DNA from: Chitinophagales bacterium
Lineage (GTDB): Bacteria > Bacteroidota > Bacteroidia > Chitinophagales > JAHDHT01
Direction: 5' to 3'
Assembly (NCBI GenBank): GCA_020631175.1
Contig: JAHDHT010000010.1
Coordinates: 1,914 to 11,599 of the forward strand
DNA: 9,686 nt
Below, one piece after another: positions 1 through 5,944 of the stretch. The notes below the pieces were generated by a model. The model saw nothing but the letters and a program-made list of their open reading frames with translations. It did no database searches and was not told where the DNA came from. The position numbers and the translations under genes are program-made. Every line of letters begins with the position of its first letter. Position 1 is the first letter of the stretch.

Positions 1-489
1 GATACCCAAACCGTTAATTTAAAGGATTTGAATTTTAAAAATGACAGCGACGGCAAAAACAAAGCCTTTCAAAACGGAGCATTGTTTAATGGAGTAGCCG
101 TTACAAGCTATAAAAGTGGTAAAGATTATACTTCTTACACTTACAAAGAAGGCATTAAAGATGGACCATATACATTATGGTATTCTAATGGCGTGAAACA
201 AAAAGAAGGCTCTTATAAAAGTGATAAGGAAGACGGAGAATATAAAGAGTATTATGAAAATGGACAGTTAAAAAGACAGCATTATTTTAAGAATGGCATT
301 AAAAATGGCACATGGCTTAGTTGGTACGAAAACGGCGTAAAATGGACGCACCGGGATTTTGTAAATGACCAACTTCATGGTAAAGTGTTAGTATGGACAG
401 AAGAAGGCAAGCTGGGTAAAGAATACGATTATACAAGAGGAAATCTAACCAACAAAATCATGCATTTTAAAGAATTTGAAGAAGAGTAG
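1..489 (+). CDS. MORN_2 (YwqK-type) repeat protein, 5'-truncated by window edge
   Basis: The frame is open from base 1 to a TAG stop at 487-489, so the start lies to the left of the window; a TTG at 28 is in frame but is not a convincing start. The visible 162 residues are mostly tandem repeats of 24 residues with a core like W-Y-x-N-G-x-x-x-x-x-x-Y-x-x-G-x-x-x-G, for example LWYSNG, EYYENG and SWYENG. This is the MORN_2 pattern found in proteins often annotated as YwqK-family antitoxin. In Bacteroidota these are commonly exported proteins of unknown role; the toxin-antitoxin label rests on homology and no toxin gene is visible here. The repeats form a beta-hairpin array that probably mediates binding. 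No signal peptide can be judged because the N-terminus is missing. The family call is fairly safe; the function is unknown. Confidence 0.8.
   Translation, partial: DTQTVNLKDLNFKNDSDGKNKAFQNGALFNGVAVTSYKSGKDYTSYTYKEGIKDGPYTLWYSNGVKQKEGSYKSDKEDGEYKEYYENGQLKRQHYFKNGIKNGTWLSWYENGVKWTHRDFVNDQLHGKVLVWTEEGKLGKEYDYTRGNLTNKIMHFKEFEEE
94..453 (+). repeat. Five in-frame 72-bp MORN_2 coding repeats
   Basis: Five consecutive 72-bp units encode 24-residue repeats with no insertion or deletion between units. Units 2 to 5 begin at 166, 238, 310 and 382. The protein core (aromatic-aromatic-x-N-G, later K/N-D/G-x-x-x-G) is best kept in units 2 to 4. The first and last units are more diverged, as usual at the ends of such arrays. 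The DNA identity between units is low, so this is an old protein-level repeat and not a recent tandem duplication. Confidence 0.75.
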
Positions 490-520
490 AGGCTTTTTAA
501 ATGCAATACTCAAGAGTAAG

Positions 521-556
521 AAAATTCAAATGACAAGCTCAAACTCAAATTCAAAA
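521..556. repeat. Low-complexity TCAAA-rich intergenic repeat
   Basis: The stretch contains repeated words of the type TTCAAA, CTCAAA and CTCAAAT around a GACAAGCTC core. Bacteroidota genomes often carry similar intergenic runs (AAATTCCAAA / GACAAGCTCCAAA style). I recognise the style but cannot confirm copies elsewhere from a single window. Confidence 0.35.
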
Positions 557-679
557 GGCTGAAGTCCGGGGTTCGCACCTGTAGCAGCATACCTTGTTTA
601 TTTCGAGGTATATCTTAATGTTCAATATTTTATCATCCGAAAAAGCAAGTAAAAATCTTAATCCCTTAATGGTTAAAAG

Positions 680-723
680 CCTTTGTGGTCAGGAAAGAAA
701 CGTTTCTGAAATAAATTCAAAGG
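680..723. other. Possible structured element (nested inverted repeats)
   Basis: An outer arm CCTTTG (680-685) can pair with CAAAGG (718-723). Inside it, TCAG-(bulged G)-AAA (689-696) can pair with TTTCTGA (703-709) around a 6-nt loop. An alternative inner pairing is the perfect 12-bp palindrome AGAAACGTTTCT (696-707). It lies between two convergent gene ends, where a terminator or a small RNA would be possible, but no promoter or T run was found. It may also be the trace of a decayed repeat. Confidence 0.3.
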
Positions 724-801
724 TGGTAATCTAACATTTGTAATTAGTCATTCCACATTAATAGTGTCCTGCGCTACAAAATACTGTGCTACTAATCTAA
801 T

Positions 802-1662
802 CTAAGACGAAGACAAAACCTTATCCTTCATTCGCTTAACCAAGTCTTGCTCTTTCACTCTAGATAAAGCATTATTTAATATAAAAGAAAGTTGTTCATG
901 ATACTTTTTAAAGCTTGGTAAGTTGTTATGACCACCACCTTCAATCTGAATTAACTGACCTTTTTCAACCAATTCCACCAATCGCTTTCCATGACGAATA
1001 GGGATAAGACGGTCTTTGTTTCCATGAATGATAAAGATCGGACATTTAACATCTTTGATATAGTTATCTGTTCGAATATGATATTTAAGCAAACGGCCAA
1101 TAGGCAAAATCGGAGCTTTTCTGCTTAACAAGTCAACCATTGAAAAATAAGGACTGTCTAAAATGAGCTTTAATGGATTGTTTTTTGCAGCGCAATGTGT
1201 AGCAAAACCCGAACCGATACTTCTGCCGTAAATGGTGATTTTTTCTTCGCTATACACCTGCTTTAAAAACTTATAGGCGATTTGACTGTCTTCAAAAATC
1301 GCTTCCTGGCTTCGTTTTCCTCTACTCTTACCAAAACCGCGGTAATCGATCATGAAAAAATCGTACCCCTTATTGATAAAATCCCGGGCAAACTTCCCCC
1401 ATCCCTTTATACTTCTAGAATTCCCTTTAAAATAGAAAACAACACCCTTAGAATTTGGAATCTTAAAATGAAGTGCATTAATTCGAACTCCACGCTCAGG
1501 CTCAAAAAACACCTCCTCTACAGGATATTCATATTTATACTTAAAATCCTGTGGTAAAATTTCGGGTTGAAACAGAAATCTTTCCTGAATGAAATAAAAA
1601 AGCACACATAAAAACACATAAAGTGAGAGGCATGCAACCAATATGTAAAGCGCAACTGTCAA
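802..1662 (-). CDS. Membrane-anchored alpha/beta hydrolase (BEM46/ABHD13-like)
   Basis: This 286-residue serine hydrolase has one N-terminal membrane helix (about residues 4-25), followed by an alpha/beta-hydrolase domain that could face either side of the membrane. The catalytic triad is complete: nucleophile Ser148 in G-R-S-I-G, Asp217 in G-N-K-D-R, and His245 in G-G-G-H-N. The D-Y-R-G-F-G-K-S motif (106-113) and the G-N pair at 80-81, near the oxyanion hole, are typical of the BEM46/ABHD13/YfhR group, whose substrates (lipid or peptide esters) are mostly unknown. The start is uncertain: the first ATG codes for Met104, inside the fold, so TTG at 1662 is chosen; a second TTG at 1641 would also keep the helix. 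An in-frame TAA lies eight codons upstream of 1662. The neighbouring GH13 gene is divergent, 122 bp away. Confidence 0.88.
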   Translation of the reverse strand: MTVALYILVACLSLYVFLCVLFYFIQERFLFQPEILPQDFKYKYEYPVEEVFFEPERGVRINALHFKIPNSKGVVFYFKGNSRSIKGWGKFARDFINKGYDFFMIDYRGFGKSRGKRSQEAIFEDSQIAYKFLKQVYSEEKITIYGRSIGSGFATHCAAKNNPLKLILDSPYFSMVDLLSRKAPILPIGRLLKYHIRTDNYIKDVKCPIFIIHGNKDRLIPIRHGKRLVELVEKGQLIQIEGGGHNNLPSFKKYHEQLSFILNNALSRVKEQDLVKRMKDKVLSSS

Positions 1663-1784
1663 TATAAATACTTTTATATATTACATTTTTCTATTTAAAA
1701 TCATTAATTTCTAATGGTTTATGCCAACTTTTTAAGCATAGATTCGTAAGAAATTGAAGGAAAATAACTAAAAATTAAAGGAAT

Positions 1785-3428
1785 TTGAAAACTAACTGGT
1801 GGGAAACAACCAATGTTTACAAGATTCTACCAAGATCGTTTTGTGATACTACAGGTAATGGATTTGGAGACCTTAATGGGATTCGTGAAAATATAACCTA
1901 CTTAAAAGATTTAGGCGTAGAAACTATCGTCCTGAATTCGATATTTTTAAGTCCTAAAAGAGACTTAGGAAATGATCCGGCGAATTTTTATCAGGTAGAT
2001 TTTGATTATGGTACTATCGATGATTTGAAGCAACTCATTCATGCTTTACATCGAAAAGATATCCGTATAATTTTAGATTTTCCGGCCAATCAAACCTCCG
2101 ACTTACATCAATGGTTTGAAAATTCACTTCACAAAAAAAATCATGAAAAAAGAGACTGGTATATCTGGAAAAAAGGAAGTACCGGGTTAAAAAAAGAGCC
2201 TCCAAATAAATGGAAGTCACTTATCAAAAATAAATGCTGGGAATACGATGATGTATCTAAAGAATGGTATTTCTTCAGCACTTTTAAATTCCAGCCGGAT
2301 TTAAATTATGCCAATCCCGAGGTTCAGGAATACATGCTTAATGCAATGAAATTCTGGTTGGATTTAGGAATTGATGGTTTACGTATTGAGCTACTTTTTA
2401 ATCTATTTAAAAATTTTGAAAAGGATAAAAATGAGTATTCATTTAATATCCTGAATAATAACGGAAAATTACTTTTTGAAAATTTAGATTCGAATGATTC
2501 CGAAACGAAAAATCAACTTTTAAAATACCTGGAGAAAGTACATGCTTTATTTTCATCTTATGAAGAAGATAAAATTATTTTGGGAGACCTCCCGGGCAGA
2601 GTAAAAAATGTAAGTACCTATTCTTTTGTTAAAGCTCCGGCATTGCATCATTATGTTGTTAATGAATTTTCAAAACTAAAACTGGATGCCCATAATTTTG
2701 CAGATTTTATTCGATCTGTTGAAAAACATTTACCCGGTCCGAAAGTACCAGCCTACGAATTCAGTAATATTCATGCTTCCAGAATCTTCAGCAAAAATGG
2801 GGAGAAAGAAGACGTGCAGGCAATGATCGCAAGTTTACAATTTACATTACGTGGCATTCCATACATTTATTACGGTGATGAAATCAGTATGAAAAATCTT
2901 CAGCCAGCTTTAGATAATTGTCACGACCCATTAAAAAATAATTACGGAGACTTCACTTCATTAAGAAAAGATAAAGTACTGACTAGAGATGCGTTCAGAA
3001 CTCCTATGATCTGGGATTACACCCCTCATGGAGGATTTGTACCTTTAGGTTCAACGATTCCATGGTTACCTGTTTCGAGTGAATATCGAAAAGAAAATGT
3101 AGAGGCTCATCAGATTAATAAAAAAAGTATTTTCCATATCTATAGATCTCTTTTTAAACTAAGGAAACAATATCCGGTATTATCCAATGGAGCCATTGAG
3201 TTATTAAATAATAATTTATTAGAACGAAACATCCTGAGTTTTAAAAGAACTAAAGACGCCAGTGACCTTAGAGTGTTGGTAAACTTCAATGCAGAAGAAA
3301 CTTTGGTACCGATCAGTCTAAAGAGAAAAAATATTATTTTTAGTTCATTCAGAGGAATTAATCATTTCCGTTCTGATCAAAGTAATTTGACAATGCAGCC
3401 ATATCAGGTGATTGTTTATGCTCCTTAA
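1785..3428 (+). CDS. GH13 alpha-glucosidase-like protein lacking catalytic residues (predicted pseudoenzyme)
   Basis: The protein has 547 residues, the usual length of oligo-1,6-glucosidase/maltase-type GH13 enzymes, and no signal peptide, so it is probably cytoplasmic. Family landmarks are clear: W-W near the N-terminus, G-D-L-N-G-I (28-33), R-D-W-Y-I-W (123-128), Q-P-D-L-N (170-174), F-W-L-D-L-G-I-D-G-L-R (190-200), Y-I-Y-Y-G-D-E-I (360-367), R-T-P-M-x-W (405-410) and W-L-P-V (427-430). The catalytic positions are changed: region I NH is N102-Q103; the region II nucleophile Asp is Glu202; the region III acid Glu is Asp268 (G-D-L-P-G for G-E-M-P-G); region IV N-H-D is N328-I329-H330. The metal loop after Asp21 is also weakened (Thr23, Asn25). 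Glucosidase activity is therefore unlikely; a sugar-binding, scaffold or regulatory role, as in SLC3-type heavy chains, is inference. TTG at 1785 is the only usual start codon: TAA lies at 1776-1778 and the conserved W-W begins at residue 5. TAGATTCG (1739-1746) is a weak -7 box candidate. Confidence 0.88.
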   Translation: MKTNWWETTNVYKILPRSFCDTTGNGFGDLNGIRENITYLKDLGVETIVLNSIFLSPKRDLGNDPANFYQVDFDYGTIDDLKQLIHALHRKDIRIILDFPANQTSDLHQWFENSLHKKNHEKRDWYIWKKGSTGLKKEPPNKWKSLIKNKCWEYDDVSKEWYFFSTFKFQPDLNYANPEVQEYMLNAMKFWLDLGIDGLRIELLFNLFKNFEKDKNEYSFNILNNNGKLLFENLDSNDSETKNQLLKYLEKVHALFSSYEEDKIILGDLPGRVKNVSTYSFVKAPALHHYVVNEFSKLKLDAHNFADFIRSVEKHLPGPKVPAYEFSNIHASRIFSKNGEKEDVQAMIASLQFTLRGIPYIYYGDEISMKNLQPALDNCHDPLKNNYGDFTSLRKDKVLTRDAFRTPMIWDYTPHGGFVPLGSTIPWLPVSSEYRKENVEAHQINKKSIFHIYRSLFKLRKQYPVLSNGAIELLNNNLLERNILSFKRTKDASDLRVLVNFNAEETLVPISLKRKNIIFSSFRGINHFRSDQSNLTMQPYQVIVYAP

Positions 3429-4600
3429 TTTTCAGGCACAGATTTTTCCTGTTTATTAATTTTATTTGTCCACTTTTTCCAGGCCTTATTGTTTTTTAAA
3501 TACCAGAATGCTTTCTCTTTTTTAAAAGCATAATATTTTCGGATATTTTTAAAATAGCCAAAGTCATAAAGCATTTCAATTCGGCTTACAGCAGCATCTT
3601 CATTTTTTTGCAATGCTGCATTTTTCAAATATTCATATAAAGCATCTCCTGCTTTTTTCTTACCGCTTCTGAAAACTTTTAAAAACAAAGCATCGCTCTT
3701 GCTATAAGCTTCTTTCATTTGCCAGGCCAACGCTTCCTCCATCCACATTCTATAATCTTTACCTAACAGCGCATCTTGTTCCCTGGCTATTTTAATTACT
3801 TCATCGGGCTTATCCAGCATCAAATACAACTTGGAAGCATAAACATAAAGTAATGGATCTATAGGATTCAGACTTTTACTTTTTTCAATATACTCCAATC
3901 CCTTCCCCGGCTTACCCATAAATCCGCTTAACAATCCCATATTTCTCCAGGCATTATGCAATGTCGAATCTAATTGAAGCGCTTTTTGATAATCCTGCAG
4001 ACACATTTTCTTATCTGCATCAGATGCATCCATTATGTTTTGTGCATTAAATCTGCATGAGGCTCTGTTGTTAAAAGCCAATGCATTATCAGGCTCTAAA
4101 ACAATAACCCGGTCAAAATCGTCTATTGCAGCGCGAAACATAGATGATTTATAATGACACCATCCTCTGCGCATATGGGCATTCGGGTTTTCAGGCGCGA
4201 TATCCGTTCCTTTTGTCGCTGTTTCTATTGCTTCCTTAGTCTTTCCCTGAAGAATATATGTCTTAGAAAGAAATGCGTAGGGGTCATAATCCATCGGTTT
4301 TAGCCTTATAGCAGCTTTAAAATATTCAACGGCTTTGTCGTAGTCTTTAAGTTTATAATAGCTCAAACCGAGGTAAAAATTAGCTGCATAATCCTGATCT
4401 CCTTGCTGATAACACTTGGTTAAATAAGGAATTGCTGCAGAATATTTTCGTGACTTATATAAATCTATTCCCGTATCACAGGGGTCGGTATCCTGAGCCA
4501 TCATCGACACAGCAACACCTATGGTAACGGTTAGGAGTATCGGTTTTAATAAAAAATTACGGTTAAACCGTTTACGATAAGTGTCTAATAGGATAAACAT
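3425..4600 (-). CDS. Secreted TPR-repeat protein
   Basis: The protein has 391 residues. The N-terminus has a basic stretch (R-K-R-F-N-R-N, 9-15) and a hydrophobic segment (about 16-34) ending in M-M-A-Q, which looks like a signal peptide cleaved near residue 36, so a periplasmic location is likely. The n-region is longer than usual. From about 38 to 248 there are roughly six tetratricopeptide repeats with typical patterns, for example Y-L-G-L-S-Y-Y-K-L-K-D-Y-D-K-A (76-90) and A-I-D-D-F-D-R-V-I-V-L-E-P-D (158-171). The 250-391 part is helical, lysine- and aromatic-rich, and less repetitive. TPR arrays bind partner proteins; the partner is unknown. ATG at 4600 is a clear start. Its stop codon overlaps that of the convergent GH13 gene, and the recombinase gene starts 106 bp away on the other strand. 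Confidence 0.85.
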   Translation of the reverse strand: MFILLDTYRKRFNRNFLLKPILLTVTIGVAVSMMAQDTDPCDTGIDLYKSRKYSAAIPYLTKCYQQGDQDYAANFYLGLSYYKLKDYDKAVEYFKAAIRLKPMDYDPYAFLSKTYILQGKTKEAIETATKGTDIAPENPNAHMRRGWCHYKSSMFRAAIDDFDRVIVLEPDNALAFNNRASCRFNAQNIMDASDADKKMCLQDYQKALQLDSTLHNAWRNMGLLSGFMGKPGKGLEYIEKSKSLNPIDPLLYVYASKLYLMLDKPDEVIKIAREQDALLGKDYRMWMEEALAWQMKEAYSKSDALFLKVFRSGKKKAGDALYEYLKNAALQKNEDAAVSRIEMLYDFGYFKNIRKYYAFKKEKAFWYLKNNKAWKKWTNKINKQEKSVPEN

Positions 4601-4628
4601 TATGAACCCTTTGTGTTGATTAATAAAA

Positions 4629-4648
4629 TAGACATTTCTTGATGTCTA
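4629..4648. promoter_or_regulatory. Inverted repeat TAGACAT-N6-ATGTCTA, candidate operator
   Basis: A perfect 7-bp dyad with a 6-bp spacer sits in the 106-bp gap between the divergent TPR and recombinase genes. The proposed -33 element of the recombinase promoter (CTTG, 4638-4641) lies in its spacer, so a dimeric protein bound here would block RNA polymerase. It also lies 29-48 bp upstream of the TPR start codon. The alternative is a hairpin in the TPR gene's leader. Confidence 0.45.
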
Positions 4649-4669
4649 AGCCACTCCTTAATACATTTG
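4638..4669 (+). promoter_or_regulatory. Bacteroidota-type promoter of the recombinase gene
   Basis: TACATTTG at 4662-4669 matches the Bacteroidota -7 consensus TAnnTTTG exactly, and CTTG at 4638-4641 gives a -33 TTG element 20 bp upstream, within the usual spacing. The transcript would start near 4674-4677 and give a leader of about 30 nt before ATG 4707. This favours ATG 4707 over the in-frame TTG at 4671, which would lie upstream of or at the transcript start. Confidence 0.6.
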
Positions 4670-4706
4670 ATTGTCAAGATCACAAAAATCAGTAAAATTT
4701 CTCATC

Positions 4707-5867
4707 ATGGCAGTAAAAGTCGTATTAAAAAAAGATGCAAAGACCAGTCTTGATACGTTACCCGTATATATACGAATAACGGAAGACAGACAATCATCTT
4801 ATATTTCACTGGGTTTTTCTGTAAAACCGGAACTCTGGAGTGATAAGTATCAATTGGTTAATGAAAATCACCCGGATGCTGTTCAGGTAAATGAAAAAAT
4901 TTACAATGCCGTAGTTGAAATTGAGCGTATTAAGAAAGAAATCAGCGAAAAAGGCGGAAAAATTTCTTCGAGACTTGTAAAACGCATGTACAACAAAGAA
5001 CAGAGTTACAACTTTGTTGAATTTGCTGATAACTTTATCAAAGAGTTGAGAAATACGGCCAATTACGGCACCTATATAAATTACCGTTCATCGGTTAAAA
5101 AATTGATCGCATTTATCGATGCAGATCATTTGGATATGGAAAATTTAGACACAAGATTTCTTGCGGCTTATCAGCATTATCTTACACACGACCTAAAGAA
5201 TTCAACCAATACGATCTACAACAATATGAAAGTATTGCGTAAAATAATTTACAATGCAATTGATGCCGGTTTGATTTCACATGATGAAAATCCGTTTAAG
5301 CATTACAAACTTGAAAAAGTTGATAAGAAAAAAGACTTTTTAAACAAAGAAGAACTCTTTAAAGTAGATGGTCTTATTTACGGAAGAAACAATCCTCTTG
5401 AAGTTACGCGTTCTATGTTTTTATTCTCCTGCTTTACAGGATTGAAATTAAATGTAGTAAAGTCCTTAAAGTGGAAAGATATTAAAGACCGTACAATTAC
5501 TTTTAAGCATCTCGGCGAAGATTATGAAATGAAATTAATCAATAAAGCAATTTCTGTATTGAATAATTTTAAATCAAGAACACTAACTCAGGAAGATCCG
5601 GATGAAATAATTTTCCCTTCTTATTCAAATGTATATATTAATAAGAACCTTAAACGCATAGCAAAAGATGCTTCCATTTTAAGAAATCTTACTTTCAATA
5701 TGGCCAGAAATACCTTTGGTGTTTTAGCCATTAAAAATGGAATCGGTCTCGATGTAGTTGCCAAGCTTATGGGACATAAAAGTTTTTATTCTATCCTTCC
5801 TTATGCAAAGTCTACTTCAAAAGATGTGGATTATGCTTATCAGGTATTAAATAATGAATTCTTTTAA
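4707..5867 (+). CDS. Tyrosine recombinase/integrase homologue with degenerate active site
   Basis: The protein has 386 residues from ATG 4707; M-A-V-K-V-V-L-K-K-D is the typical start of Bacteroidota integrases. The frame extends upstream to TTG 4671, but the promoter position argues against that start. Domains: arm-type DNA-binding domain (about 1-85), SAM-like core-binding domain (about 100-200), catalytic domain (about 215-386). Active site: the box I Arg is Lys247 (T-G-L-K for T-G-L-R); the His of H-x-x-R is Asn331 (N-M-A-R, Arg334 kept); His357 (G-H-K-S) and the nucleophile Tyr366 (P-Y-A-K) are present; the beta-hairpin Lys may be Lys267. Loss of the first Arg usually abolishes or strongly reduces strand cleavage, so this may be a DNA-binding relic or a repurposed regulator. 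The frame is intact, without stop or frameshift. No tRNA, att repeats or mobile cargo lie next to it. The GGT gene follows after 77 bp. Confidence 0.87.
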   Translation: MAVKVVLKKDAKTSLDTLPVYIRITEDRQSSYISLGFSVKPELWSDKYQLVNENHPDAVQVNEKIYNAVVEIERIKKEISEKGGKISSRLVKRMYNKEQSYNFVEFADNFIKELRNTANYGTYINYRSSVKKLIAFIDADHLDMENLDTRFLAAYQHYLTHDLKNSTNTIYNNMKVLRKIIYNAIDAGLISHDENPFKHYKLEKVDKKKDFLNKEELFKVDGLIYGRNNPLEVTRSMFLFSCFTGLKLNVVKSLKWKDIKDRTITFKHLGEDYEMKLINKAISVLNNFKSRTLTQEDPDEIIFPSYSNVYINKNLKRIAKDASILRNLTFNMARNTFGVLAIKNGIGLDVVAKLMGHKSFYSILPYAKSTSKDVDYAYQVLNNEFF

Positions 5868-5944
5868 CCAGCTTTAACCTTTATAATCTTATAAAAGCAA
5901 CATTAGCGGTAAAATTATTTGGGCTTTAAAAGTATCTTTAGCCT

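Larger units (their letters stand above)
490..801. other. Non-coding gap between convergent genes, with hairpins and repeat-like words
   Basis: About 310 bp separate the ends of two convergent genes, and no convincing reading frame exists on either strand. Contents: a run of TCAAA/CAAAT words (521-556); a hairpin at 589-611 with an 8-bp stem ATACCTTG/CGAGGTAT (one G-T pair) and a 7-nt loop; a foldable stretch at 680-723 including the perfect palindrome AGAAACGTTTCT (696-707); and two copies of CTGYGCTAC 15 nt apart (769-777 and 784-792). Neither hairpin is followed by a T run, so neither is a textbook terminator. The stretch could be a decayed gene or repeat element, or an untranslated structured region; I do not recognise it. 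Confidence 0.6.

Noticed and set aside
28..30. TTG at 28 as the true start of the MORN-repeat gene
   Set aside because: The frame is open to base 1 and the gene would lack an export signal; truncation by the window edge is simpler.
568..575. GGGGTTCG, resembling a tRNA T-arm
   Set aside because: No acceptor stem, anticodon arm or D-arm can be drawn around it on either strand.
696..707. AGAAACGTTTCT as a LacI-family operator
   Set aside because: It lies between the 3' ends of two convergent genes, over 90 bp from either, with no promoter next to it.
769..792. Two CTGYGCTAC words 15 nt apart as the start of a repeat array
   Set aside because: Only two imperfect copies are present, with no regular spacers.
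1282..1557. Open frame of about 90 codons antisense to the hydrolase
   Set aside because: It lies wholly inside a gene with a complete catalytic triad and shows no recognisable domain. The same holds for open frames antisense or out of frame at 2035-2220, 6255-6530, 7147-7374 and 7679-7867.
3433..3451. CAGG...CCTG hairpin after the GH13 stop codon as terminator
   Set aside because: A 4-bp stem with an 11-nt loop inside the TPR coding sequence is too weak to support.
4671..4706. TTG at 4671 as start of the recombinase gene, adding 12 residues
   Set aside because: The consensus -7 box ends at 4669, so the transcript would begin at or after this codon. The family N-terminus begins at the ATG at 4707.
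5871..5898. GCTTT...AAAGC as terminator of the recombinase gene
   Set aside because: The stem is short and interrupted and no T run follows.
5933..5940. TATCTTTA as the -7 box of the GGT gene
   Set aside because: It is 4 bp from the ATG, has no TTG element 19-21 bp upstream, and differs from the consensus at the last base.
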